Of a DNA stretch of 64,000 bases, positions 40,401-52,600 are shown in pieces. The stretch spans positions 20,218-84,217 of the forward strand of contig JAREIK010012363.1 in assembly GCA_029783825.1 (NCBI GenBank), written 5' to 3'. The notes under the pieces are model-generated. The model did no database searches. It was not told where the DNA came from and saw nothing but the letters and a program-made list of their open reading frames with translations. The translations under genes and the position numbers were made by a program. The stretch comes from Sapria himalayana. Its lineage: Eukaryota; Streptophyta; Magnoliopsida; Malpighiales; Rafflesiaceae. Each line of letters opens with the position of its first letter. Position 1 is the stretch's first letter.

Positions 40401-40871
40401 CGTCATAACATTTGAAAATATGATAATTTTAAAATTTTTTTAAAATGTGAATAAATATTTAGTAATAATAATCATTATAATTATATATAATTTAAACTAA
40501 TTATAAATAATTTTATTGATAGATATGATATCAATTATCAAAAAATAAATTAATAAACTATTATTAATATGAAAGATATAAATTAAAATATAATTACAAA
40601 ATCTAAAATGATTCAAAATCAAAGTAAAATTTATTACTAAATAATAATTTTTTGTTTTTAAAGTTTTACTTCTTTTTATAAGATTATATTTTTTTTATTA
40701 AAAACTAAATTATTAATATTATATTTGTCAGACTAATTAATATTTTGTAATTAATATTATTATAAAAAATAAACTAATAAATATATAACAGGAATATTTA
40801 AAATGAATATTTAAAATGAATAATAAAAATTATAATGAATACAAATTAAAATGAGATTTAAGATTTATTAT
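37438..40871 (+). repeat. AT-rich satellite array after insert 2
   Basis: The array resumes inside an 8-mer block exactly as after insert 1. It repeats the same downstream order, including the diagnostic chimeric monomer at about 38,255-38,380. E, H near 39,680 and F near 40,265 follow. Palindromes lie near 37,548, 38,130, 38,510, 39,238, 39,806 and 40,390. The F palindrome is degraded (CAAACG...CATTTG). No gene. Confidence 0.92.
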
Positions 40872-41425
40872 GATGTATATGTAATTATTTTGATAAACGT
40901 GTATAACAAATATTTTTCTTTTTTAATATTTCATGTAAGTGCAGAAAGGAAATATTAAGAGGTGGGATGCAGCAGTAGCAGAATAACGAAGGTCTCACTG
41001 ATCAGACAGCTGGTCGAATTGGTGCAGAGTCTGACCAGTCTATGATCCGACCCGCTCCGCTTAAATGAACGAAAGAAATTTTTAATTAAAATTTTTTGTA
41101 ATTTTATTTTTGGGTGGCTGTTTTTGGACCCGTTGAACTGGTTCATCATCTCTCCCTCTTGCTCTCTATGATGATTTATCATGACTATTCTGTTGTATAC
41201 ATACTGTAAGATATTTCTGTTGCTTTAATCTGTAATGCATAAGCATTTTCTGGTGGGTTTAGCTAGTCGTACTGAAGACTAGGAACCACAATATTTTTGG
41301 TGTTTATTTCTCTTTATGATTCTATCAGGTTGGTTGCTGAATTGTGATATATATTGATGTTTATGTTGTTTATGTTTCTGTATCTCAATCTCACTACCGT
41401 GGAAGCACAATTGCCCAATAATTAA
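40872..41425. other. Single-copy interruption of unknown origin
   Basis: A C monomer is split between GATTTATTAT (ending about 40,871) and ATATGGTATGCC (from about 41,426). The intervening 554 bp have ordinary base composition and no counterpart elsewhere in the window. They include ATGATCCGACCCGCTCCGC, a CTCTCCCTCTTGCTCTC run and GTGGAAGCACAATTGCCC. No terminal repeats, clear target duplication, primer-binding site or protein domain is evident. The minus-strand open frame at 40,955-41,182 (75 codons) resembles nothing I know. It could be a solo LTR, a captured transcript fragment or a decayed element; I cannot choose. Confidence 0.75.
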
Positions 41426-44400
41426 ATATGGTATGCCAGTTCAATGGGTCGATTATTTAGGGGTTTGTCATTTAAGAGTTTACCAATTATGTTTTAGGCA
41501 TTTATGGTATTATAGGATTATTTATATAAAATAATTTTTTTTTATTTTTTTAGATTTTCAAAGGTTATAAACCTTGAAAAATAAAATAATTTTTAAAATC
41601 GTGTTGAAATGTGAATACCATGTATAATTATATTAATCTTATTAATTATATATCATATAAATTCAATATAAATAATTTTAATGATATATATATTAATAAT
41701 GATCAAAAATTAAATTAATAAACTATTATTAATAATATAAATATAAATTAAAATATATTACATAACACAAAATGATCAAAAAATATTCTAAATGATCAAA
41801 AAATATTAATAATCTATTATTAATAAGTTAGATATCAATTAAAATATATTACAAAACCTAAAATGATTCAAAACAAAGCAAAGATATACTATAAATTTTT
41901 TTGTTTTTAATTTTTTTCTTCTTTTTATTAAATTTTCTATATTTTTTTTTGAAAAATAAATTATATAAATTATATTTGTATAACTTATAATTTATTTTGT
42001 AAGTAATATTTATTAAAAATAAAAAAATATATAATTAAATGAATATTTAAAGTATAATGAAAAAATAAAAAATGAGATTTATTATTTATTATTTAGGATA
42101 TACATGTTTAATAAATTATCTATTTAGGGTTTTCGAGATTTAGAAGTTATTGATGAAGTATTTAGGCATTTAATGGTTTATAAGTTATATCAAAACAATG
42201 AAATAATAAAAAAATATTTTTGATATATTTTCAAATTTTAAAGGTCATAACATTTGAAAATATAATAATTTGAAAATTTTTTATAATGTGAATACGATAT
42301 TAGTAATAATAAATATTATAACTATATATAATATAACTAAATTAAATAATTTTATTGATAGATATTATATCAATTATCAAAAAATAAATTATAAACTATT
42401 ATTAAAATGATATATATAAATTAAAATATAATTTAAAAACCTAAAATGATTCAAAATCAAAGTAAAATTTATTACTAAATAATAATTTTTTTTTAGTTTT
42501 TGCATCATTTTATGAGCTTATATGTATTTTTGATGAAAAATATATTTTTAAATTATATCTGTATCACTGATAATTTATTTTGTAATTAATATTTCTATAA
42601 ATTATTTAAATTATATTAAGGTTTATGAGTTTAAAGGTTTAAGTATTTAGGTGCTTCGGGGTTAGGAGTTTAGATATTATTGTATATAGGCATTTAATGG
42701 TTTATAAGTTTTATTTAAACAATGATATAACAAAAAATTATTTTTGTTATTTATTCTCATTTTTGAAGGTTATAACTTTGAAATATAATAATTTTTAAAA
42801 TTTTTTTTATATGTGAATACTATATTTAGTTCTGATAATCTTAATAATTTATATCATGTAAATTCAATATAAACAATTATATTGAAATATATTATATTAA
42901 TGATCAACAAAATAAATTAATAAACTATTATTAATAATATAGATATTATTTTAAATATATTTTCAAAACGTAAATTTATTCAAAATCTAAGTAAAATATA
43001 TAACAAATACTACTTTCTTTGATGTTTTGCTTCTTTTTATAAGTTTATATTTTTTGTACTTAAAAGTAAATTATTTAAATTATATTTGTCTTCCTCATAA
43101 TTAATTTTTAATTTATAATTCTATAAAAATAAACTAATAAATAATTAAAATGAATATTTAAAATTATAATGAATACAAATAAAATAGAGATTTATTATTT
43201 ATTATTCCAGATATACTAGTTAATGGTTTAATTATTTAAGGGTTTGGAGTTTAGTTATTTAAGTGTTTAGGCCTTTAGTGATTTATAGTTTTTATTTAAA
43301 GAAAGAAAAAATAAAAAATTTAATTTTTGATTTTTTTTAATTTTTGAAGGTTATAAACTATGTAATTATAATAATTTTTAATTTTTTTTAAATGTAAATA
43401 TAATATTCAGTAATAATAATCTTAATAATTATATATAATGTAAACGCAATATAATTAATTTTATTAATAGATATTATAATAATGATCAATAAAAAATTAA
43501 TAAACTATTATTAATAAGAATGATATAAATTAAAATATAATTACAAATACTAAAATGATTCAAAGTAAAAATAAAATATATTACTAAATAATAATTTTTG
43601 TTTTAAAATTTTGCCTCTTTTTATAAGGATATATTTTTTTTGATGAAAAATAAATTATTTAAATTAGATCTGTCTCACTAATAATTTATTTTGTAATTAA
43701 TATTTCAATAAAAATAAACTGATAAATAATTAAAATAAAATTTAAAATTATACTTAATAAAAATTAAATTGAGATTTATGATTTTTTATTAATGTACACT
43801 TGTTTAATAGTTTATGTATTTATAGGGATTTGTTGTTTTGGAAATTAGTAATTTATCTTTTTAGGCATTTAGTGGTTTATAGGTTTTATTTATAAAATAA
43901 AATTACAAAAAAAAATTTGTAATTTTTTCTCATTTTCATAGGTTATACCCTTTTAATATATAATAATATTTAAAATTTTTTGAAATGTGAATACAATATT
44001 TAGTTATAATAATATTAATAATTATATATCATATAAATTTAATATAACAATTTTATTGACATATAATATAATAATAATCAAAATTTAAATAAATAAACTA
44101 TTAATAAAAAGATTGATATTAATTAAAAATATTTACAAAACCCAAATTGATTCAAAATTAAAGTAAAATATATTACTGGATAATAATTTTTAATTTTTAA
44201 ATTTTTATTCTTTTATACGCATATATATTTTTTTATTAAAAATAAATTAATTAAAATATATATGTCGCTCTAATAATTTAATTTGTAATAAATATTTCTA
44301 TAAAAATAAACTAATAAATAATTAAAATGAATATTTAAAATTATAATAAATAGAAATAAAAAATAGATTTATTAATTATTAAGTAGTATATTGCGGTTTA

Positions 44401-45151
44401 ATGGTTTATGTATTTAGGCATTATGAGGTTTAGGAGTTTACTGATTTAATTGTGTATGCATTTAGTAGTTTATAAGTTTTATTAAAAAAATAAAATAATA
44501 AAAAATTTATTTTTATTATTTTTTCATATTTTCAATGGTTATAACCTTTGAAAATTTAATAATTTTTAATTTTTTTTTAATGTGAATACAATATTTAGTT
44601 ATAATAATCATTTTATTTATATATCATATAAATTCAATATAAACAATTTTATTGATAAATATTCTTATAATGATCAAAAAAATAAATTAATAATCTAATA
44701 ATAATAAGATAGATATCAATTACAATATAATTACAAAACCTAAAATAATTCAGAAGAAAAGTAAAATATATTACTATATAATAATTTTTTGTTTCAAAAT
44801 TTTTTTTTCTTTTAAAAAGTTTATCAATAATTTTTTGATGAAAAATAATTTATATAAATTATACTTGTCTAACTCAATTTTTAAATTTATACTTCTTTTA
44901 TAAGCAAATATTTTTATTAGATAAATTATATATTATTTAAATTATATTTGTCCCACTCATAATTTATTTTGTAATAAATATTTCTAAATAAATACACTAA
45001 TAAATAATTAAAATGAATATTTAAAAATATAAAAAATAGCAATAAAAATTAGATTTATTAATTATTAATTAGTATTTAGAGGTCTAATGGTTTATTTATT
45101 TAGGCATTACGAGGTTTAGGAGTTTACTGATTTAATACTATATGCATTTAG
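41426..45151 (+). repeat. AT-rich satellite array before hAT copy 2
   Basis: Starts with the second half of the split C monomer, then F near 42,110, K near 42,620, Z near 43,215, E, H near 44,395 and the hAT-hosting monomer. Two fusion points are visible. At 41,771-41,807 a C monomer joins an H-like one across a direct repeat of AATGATCAAAAAATATT. At about 44,877 another monomer is cut short and joined to the body of the host monomer. The 250 bp before the hAT element closely match those before copy 1 (20,800-21,052), which shows shared descent. No gene. Confidence 0.92.
45144..45151 (+). repeat. hAT 5' target-site duplication GCATTTAG, copy 2
   Basis: Same octamer and same surrounding monomer as copy 1, so the two are copies of one insertion and not independent events. 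Confidence 0.85.
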
Positions 45152-45354
45152 TAGGGCTACTCATGGGACTTGGAGATTAGTAACCCGACCCGAAGTCGTG
45201 TCCCGAAAGAATAGAGACTGAGAAAAATCCGTTGACTTTGACTTTTCCCATTTCGTTCCGTCACGTATTCTTTCTTTTGGGATGGTTCCAGATCTTAAGC
45301 AATATCCATCCCGAGAACCATCCCATCCTAAAAAAACTGATACTAGAACCAGGA

Positions 45355-45379
45355 ATATATATATATATATATATATATA
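45355..45379. repeat. (AT)n microsatellite in hAT leader
   Basis: Uninterrupted alternating A/T of about 25 bp. Copy 1 has a shorter run at the same place (about 21,255-21,267). Confidence 0.9.
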
Positions 45380-45752
45380 ACATGAAGATGCCACCAATTC
45401 TGCTACTGCCCATCCAATTCCGACGCACCTATTGATGTTCCGACCAATTCCAGGCCACCTCACGCCATTCCAGCTGTGTTAAGTTAGGTCCAGCCATTGT
45501 CCGTCGCACTTCTGGTTGCCTCCACCATGTCTCAGATGCCACCAGCCTTTTGGTTTGTTTTTCTGACGAGAATTGAGTGATTAATTTTTATTATTATGTG
45601 TCTCAGTCAGTTTTGTTGAGTATTGGTTGTGGTGTTGTGGTTGGCCTAATGAGTTGGCTGAATGTGTTACAGTCAGTTTTGTAGAGCTTGCTTGTTTGAA
45701 ATATTTATATGTATTCATGCTTAACATATCATATTAATTAATGGCAATGTAG

Positions 45753-47815
45753 TTGTCACAATCCAACGGTAAATTAAAAATACAATAAATAGAAGATGAT
45801 CACGTCTCAAATGATCAAAGTACTGGTAAATCAAATCATCATCCTTTCTCGAACCCTCCAATTGTTACGATAGGTTCTTCAATTCCAATTGTAAAAGAAA
45901 GTCAAGGTACATCTGAACCTCAAGATCATAAAAAGTATAAGTCTGCTGTTTGGAAAACTTATGAGATATTAGTTGATTCAGAGGGAAATGAAACTGGTAG
46001 GGGCAGCTTGTATATGGTGTATGAAAGAATATTTGGGTTTATGGAAATACTTTAGAGAGACTTATAGAAAATTTCCACACAAAAAAGAATTAATAGATGC
46101 TCACAAATGTAAAGACAAGTCACAATCTTTGTTGAGTTTCACTAAAGGTACTAGTTCATAGGATAACAAATTAACTTGTCGGCAATTTAATTAACAACTA
46201 GTTAGGGAGGCTTTGGTGAAAATGATCATAAAAGATCAATTGCCTTTTTGTTTTGTTGAGAGGGATGAGTTCAAGGAGTTTTGTGAAGTTAGTGTGCCTC
46301 AATTTAAAATTCCATCTAGGCACTCAACACCGAGGGATTGTTTTTCTTTGTTTGTGAAGGAAAATAAGAAATTATTTGATAGCATATCATCTCATTGATG
46401 TAGAGTTTCATTGACTACAGACAATTGGACTAGTATTCAAAATTTGTCTTATATATGTTTGACTTTTCATTCAATTGTTTCGCAATGAAATATGCATAAA
46501 AGACATTTTAACTTTTGTGTAATTAAAAGTCATTGTGGAGTTAATATTAGAAATGCTATCGAGTTTTGCATGAATGAATGGGGTTTGGGAAAGTTTATGT
46601 GCATTACTGTTGACAATGCATCAAATAATGATGTTGCAGTTGAACAATTGAAAAAAAGGCTTGTGAAGAAAAGTGTTGTACCTTTGAGAGGCGAGCATTT
46701 TCATATGAGATGTTGTGCTCATATCCTAAACATAATTGTCAGAGATGGCATTGCAGTAGTTGAGGGTGCTATTCAAAAAATTAGAGGAGTGGTGAAATAT
46801 GCGAGAAGCAGTCCTAAAAGATTAGATATGTTTAAGTTATGTGTTGAAGAAGCAAACTTGACATATGGATCTTCATTGCAATTAGATTGTCCTACAAGAT
46901 GGAATTCAACTTATTTGATGCTATAAACTGATATAAAATATCAAAAAGATTTTGTTAAGTTTGAGGAGAAAGACAAAAGGTTTTTGAAAAAGTTTGGTTC
47001 AAACGTTCCAACTGAGAGAGACTAGACAAACGCCATAATTTTGGCTCGTTTCTTTAAAACTTTTTATGAGGTAACTTGTAAATTTTCAGGCTCATAATAT
47101 TCTACCTTTAGTGTTTATTTTGCTGAGATTATTCAAATTTCGAAAAAAAAATTGAGCTTTGTGAATATAGTAGAGATACAATAGGTGTCTGAAATGGGTA
47201 TGAAAATGAGGCATAAATTCAACAAATATTGGGGTTCTCTTCAGTCAACAAATATTATGCTTTTTGTAGCGATAGGGTTGGATCCTAGATATAAGCTAAA
47301 ATATCTCAACGTTAAGTACACTAAGCATTATGGAGAGGAATTGGCTAAAAATTTGGTGAAAAAGGTTATAAATGCTTTAAATGAGATGATGGATGATTAT
47401 AAAGATTTAAATGAAGATGAATCAAAAGAAGATGATTTCTCTTCTACTGTGTTGAAAAAAAATGGTGATATCTTTGATGATAGTGATACTTATATTGATG
47501 ATTTTTTTTGTTGAATTGGAGAAAGAACAAGAAGTTGCAATTTTTGAATAGTTGGATAGGTACTTGGAGGATAAACTTGAAAAAAATAGAATTGATTTTG
47601 ATCTTCTAAACTAGTGGAAGGTAAATGAGGTAAGGTATCCTTCTTTGGAAAATGTAGCAAGGGATGTATTTGCTATCCATGCATCTACTGTGGCCTATGA
47701 ATCTACATTTAGCACTAGGGGGAGAACTTTAGATAAATTTAGGAGTTCTTTAACACCTATTACAGCTGAAATTCTCATATGTCTATAAGATTGGTTGAGA
47801 AGCTAAAACAAACCA
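45753..47815 (+). pseudogene. Ac-like hAT transposase (BED finger, RNase H-like core, hATC), copy 2
   Basis: A transposase would bind the element's ends and carry out cut-and-paste transposition in the nucleus. Seen in order: YKSAVWKTYEILVDSEG then AACIWCMKEY (BED-finger C-x2-C) near 45,937-46,035; LVREALVKMIIKDQLPF to RDCFSLFV at 46,200-46,360; LTTDNWTS with the first catalytic Asp at 46,420; TVDNASNND with the second Asp at 46,612; RGEHFHMRCCAHILN near 46,690-46,731; PTRWNSTYLML at 46,891; GLDPRYKL at 47,276; and WKVNEVRYPSLENVARDV to AYESTFS at 47,615-47,710, with a conserved Glu at 47,699. Disabled by loss of the start (TTG for ATG at 45,753), a frameshift near the finger, stops at 46,396, 46,486, 46,924, 47,023 and 47,182, and a frameshift in an eight-T run near 47,502. 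The region around 47,250 fits the DUF4413-like segment of this family. Not functional; the domain order is that of plant SLEEPER/Ac-type proteins. Confidence 0.95.
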
Positions 47816-47825
47816 ATTGAAATTG

Positions 47826-48549
47826 AATTATAACCTTTAGACGCTTAAATCATTTAACTTCTAAACCCCAAAACCACAAAACCCTTAAATAATTAAACAT
47901 TTAAACCATCTTTAAAGGTTTAAGTATTTAAAAATAATATATAAATATCTATCAATAAATAATAGTTTATTAATTTATTTTTTGATCATTATTATATTTA
48001 TATTTATATTTAGTTTATTAATATCTATCAATAAAATTGTTTATTTTTAATTTACATGATATATAATTATTAAGTTTATTATAACTAAATATTGTATTCA
48101 CATTTGAAAAAAATTTAAAAATTATTATATTTATAAAGGTTATAACCTTCAAAATTGATAAAAAATTTGAAAATTAATTTTTTTGTTATTTCATTTTTTA
48201 AATTAAACATATAAACTACTAAATTCCTAAACAAATAAATCACTACTCTCCTAAACTCCTAAATACTTAAACCATTAAACCGGTATAGCCTAAATAATTA
48301 ATCATAAATCTCATTTTTATTTGTATTCATTATAATTTTAATATTCATTTTAATTATTTATTAGTTTATTTTTATAGAAATAATAATTGCAAAATAAAAT
48401 TATGAATGAGACAAATATAATTTAAATAAATTATCTTCATCAAAAAAAAATTATAAGCATATAAAAAGAATGAACAATTTAAAAATAAAAAATTATTATT
48501 TAGTAATATATTTTACTTTGATTTTGAATGGTTTTAGGGTATTGTGAGC
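47826..48549 (-). repeat. Inverted satellite array, proximal part
   Basis: All array landmarks now read as reverse complement. The 8-mer block near 47,840-47,900 reads CTAAACCCC-like, and the diagnostic chimeric monomer is at about 47,900-48,030. One palindrome lies near 48,140 and one 8-mer block at 48,190-48,290. The junction with hAT copy 2 at about 47,825 falls within an 8-mer block. No gene. Confidence 0.9.
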
Positions 48550-49024
48550 TTGTATACATAACTCATTTAATATAAAAAGAAAGAAATGATACTTTTCATA
48601 TCCATGAGGATATAAAAAAAGGCTTAGACATGACTATAAAATAAATTTTTTGATTCTTGATTGAAAGAGAGCCCATACTTATTGCCATGCTCAAACCACC
48701 CTAGAACTAGTTTGTTCTAATAGGCTACAAGGTGGTTATTTTTTTAGAGGTCAACTATGTTTTAAAAAAATTGCTTTGAGTGTGTGCATGATAGATATTT
48801 TAGAAGAAATTACAATAATCAATATAAATAGCATCCTCAACAACTAGTTGTTTCAACACATAGGGGTACAACCTTGGTTTAGTCTGTTAGCTTACATGAG
48901 TCAAATTACCTTTGATAGCCCAGTGATTCAACATCAAATATGATGATACATAATAGAGATAAATTAAAAGCTCCTATTATTTTGGTTAGAGCTTTAGCAA
49001 TAATTCTAGAGTTGAGAGAGGAAC
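48550..49024 (-). other. Inverted, truncated insert copy 3
   Basis: Reverse complement of 34,961-35,432, from the GTTCCTCTCTC junction (ending at 49,024) to TTATGTATACA. Beyond that it joins satellite sequence at about 48,549 (GGTATTGTGAG). Its orientation relative to the array is the same as in copies 1 and 2, so it was inverted together with the array. It retains the sequence deleted from copy 1. No gene. Confidence 0.9.
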
Positions 49025-49582
49025 ATAATAAATTATTTTAATTATTCAGTATAATTTTAATTTTTATTTTAATTATTTATCCGTTTATTTTTATAGAAAT
49101 ATTAATTACAAAATAAATTATTAGTGAGACAGATAGAATTTAAATTAAACCGGTATATTCTAAATAATAAAGAATAAATCTCATTTTTTTTATTTTAATT
49201 TTAAATATTCAAATTTAATTATTTATTTGTTTATTTTTATATAAATATTAATTACAAAATAAATTATGAGGTACACATATAATTTATATAAATTATTTTT
49301 CATCAAAAAAATATAGATAAACTTTTTAAAAGAAAAAAAAATTCAAAACAAAAAATTATTATATATTAATATATTTTGCTTTGCATCTGAATCATTTTAG
49401 GTTTTCTAATTATATTATAATTGATATATATGTTATTAATAATAAATTAATAATTTATTTTTTGATCATTATTAGAATATTTATCAATAAAATTGTTTAT
49501 ATTGAATTTACATGATATATAAATACAATGATTATTATAACTAAATATTGAATTCAATTTTGAAAAAAATTTAAAAATTAAT

Positions 49583-49614
49583 ATATTTCCAAAGGTTATA
49601 ATCTTTGGAAATAT
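49583..49614. repeat. Palindrome with an independent matched arm change (TTTCC/GGAAA)
   Basis: Arms ATATTTCCAAAG and CTTTGGAAATAT pair perfectly over 12 bp across an 8-bp centre. Relative to the standard TTTTC/GAAAA, both arms carry a matching substitution. This differs from the CAGAGG/CCTCTG change near 3-8 kb. Confidence 0.92.
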
Positions 49615-52600
49615 GAAAAAATAATAAAAATAATTTTTATGTTATTTTATTTTTTAAATAAAACCTATAAACCACTAAATACATACACAGTTATATCAGT
49701 AAACTTCTAGACCCCATATTGCCTAAATACATAAACCATTAAACCGCAATATACTACTTAATAATTAATATATTGAATTTTATTTCAATTTATAATTATT
49801 TTAAATATTCATTTTAATTATTTATTAGTTTATTTTGATAGAAATTTTTATTACCATATAAATTATAAGTGAGACATATATATATTAAATTATTTATTTT
49901 TAATCAAAAAATATATATACGCTTATAAAAGAAGTAAAAATTTAAAAATTAAAAATCATTATCAACTAATATATTTTACTTTAATTTTGAATCAATTTGG
50001 GTTTTGTAAATATTTTTTAATTAATATCTATCTTATTATTAATATTTTATTAATTTAAATTTTGATAATTATTATAATATCTATCGATAAAATTATTTAT
50101 ATTGAATTTATATCATATATAATTATTAATATTATTATAACTAAATATTATATTCACATTTCAAAAAAATTTAAATATTAATTTATTTTTAATGGTTATA
50201 ACCTTTGAAAATCAAAAAAAATCTAAAAAAAAAAATTTTATTTTTATTATATAAATAAAACATATAAACCAATAAATGCCTAAAAACATAAATTGATAAA
50301 CTCCTAAATGACAAAACTACTAAATAATCAAACCATTAACCCGGTATACCACATATAATAAATCATAAATCTCATTTTAATTTATATTCATTATAATTTT
50401 AAATATTCATTTTAAATATTTATTAGTTTATTTTTTATAGAAATATTAATTACAAAATAAATAATGAGTTAGACAAATATAATTTTAATAATTTATTTTT
50501 AATCAAAAAAAAAATAAGCTTATAAAAATAAGTAAAAATTTTAAAACAAAAAATTATTATTTAGTAATATATTTTACTTAGATTTTGAATCATTATATAT
50601 TGGTTTTGCAATTATATTTTAATTGCTATCAATCTTATTAATAAAAGTTTATTAATTTATTATTTGATCATTTTTATAATATATAATAATAAAATTACTT
50701 ATATTCAATTTTAATTTCTTATACTTATTAAGATTATTATAACTAAATATTATATTTACTTTTGAAAAAAAATTAAAAATAATTATATTTTCAAAGGTTA
50801 TAACCTTCAAAAATGAAAAAAAAAATCACAAAAATAAATTATTTTATTATTTTATTATTTAAATAAAACTTATAAAGCACTAAATGCCTAAACATTTAAA
50901 TCTCTAGACTCCTAAACACCAAAATCCCCTAAATACTTAAACCATTAAACCTATATAACCTAATTAATAAATCTCAATTTTATTTGTATTCATTATAATT
51001 TGAAATATTCATTTTAATTATTTTTTAATTTATTTTTATAGAAATATTAATTACAAATTAAATAATGAGTGAGACACATATAATTTATATAAATTATTTT
51101 TTATTAAAAAAATTAAGCTTATAAAAATAAACAAAATTTAAAAAATTTAAAATTTTATTTAGAAATATAATTTACTTTGATTTTGAATTATTTTGGTTTC
51201 TACAAATATATTTTAATTAATATTTATCTTATTATAGTTTATTATTTTATTTTTTAATCATTATAATAATACATATTAATAAATTTTTTTATATTGAATT
51301 TACAACAAATATTATTTTTAAGATTATTATAACTAAGTATTGTATTTCTATTTTATAACTATTAAAAAATTATTATATTTTTAAAGGTTATAACATTTGA
51401 AAATCCCAAAAATTAATAAAAATAAATTCTTTGTTATTTCTTTGATTAAATAATACCTATAAATACCAAAATGTGTAAACATATAAATCCATAAACTCAT
51501 TAACCCCAAAACCACAAAAAATTTAAACAATTAAATTGTTATACACAAAATAATAAATAATATATCTCATTTTTATTAGTATTAATTTTAATTTTAAATA
51601 TACATTTTAATTATTTATTATTTTATTTTTATAGAAATATAAATTAAAAAACAAATTATTAGGGAGACAAATATAATTTAAATATTTTATTTTTCATCAA
51701 AAAATATATAGGCTTATAAATGGATACAAAAATTTAAAAATTTAAAAATAATATTTTATAAAATATTTCACTTTGATTTTCAATCATTTTAGGTTTTGAA
51801 AATATATTTTAACCAATATTTATCTTATTAATAATTGTTTATTACTTTTATATGATCATTATTATAATATATATCAATAAAATAGTTTATATTAAATTTA
51901 TATGATATATAATTATTATGATTATTATAACTTCATATTTTATTCACTTTTCAAAAAAATTATAAATTATTATATTTTCAAAGGTTATAACATTCAAAAT
52001 TGAGAAAAAATAACAAAAATAATTTTTTGTTATTTTATTTATTATGTAAAACCTATAAACCACTAAATGACTAAATTCTAAAATGACTAAACTCTTAAAC
52101 CCCGAAGCCCATAAATACTTAAAACATTAAATTAGTATAGTCCATATAATAAATCATAAATCTTATTTTTATTAGTATTCATTATAATTTTAAATATTCT
52201 TTTTAATTATTTATCAGTTTATTTTTATAGAAATATTAATTACAAAATAAATTATTAGTGCAACATATATAGTTTAAATAATTTATTTTTCATTAAAAAA
52301 ATGCGGATAAAAAAAGGCAAATTTTTAAAAATAAATAATTACTATTTAGTAATATTTCTTATTTTGATTTTGAATCATTTTAGATTTTACAATTATATAT
52401 TAATTTATATCATTCTTATAAATACTAGTTTATTAATTTATTTATTGATCATTATTATAATATCTATTAATAAAATTATTTATATTGAGTTTACATTATA
52501 TATAATTATTAAGATTATTATAATTAAATATTATATTCACATTTAAAAAAAATTAAAAATTATGATAATTTCAAGGGTTATAACCTTCAAAAATTAAAAA

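Larger units (their letters stand above)
45152..47825 (+). mobile_element. hAT transposon copy 2, nearly full length, 3' end lost
   Basis: Terminus TAGGGCTACTCATGGGAC, a leader with GGGATGG/CCATCCC subterminal motifs and a (TA)n run, and then a transposase pseudogene reaching the C-terminal dimerisation domain. The element is cut just after the codons for PIEIEL and joined at about 47,825 to satellite DNA in the opposite orientation, so the 3' untranslated region and 3' terminus are missing. Copy 3 retains about 1 kb of 3' sequence, which shows what was lost. Small open frames inside the leader (45,161-45,463 minus and 45,232-45,435 plus) are overlapping by-products. Confidence 0.94.

Noticed and set aside
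40955..41182. 75-codon minus-strand frame in the single-copy island
   Set aside because: Low-information sequence with no domain, no partner copy for testing constraint, and no start context.
40872..41425. LTR retrotransposon with primer-binding site
   Set aside because: I could not find TG...CA ends, a TGGTATCAGAGC-like primer-binding site or a target duplication, so the call is left as unknown.
45161..45463. 100-codon minus-strand frame at the 5' end of hAT copy 2
   Set aside because: It overlaps terminal and subterminal motifs and the (AT)n run. Copy 1 has a different, shorter frame there.
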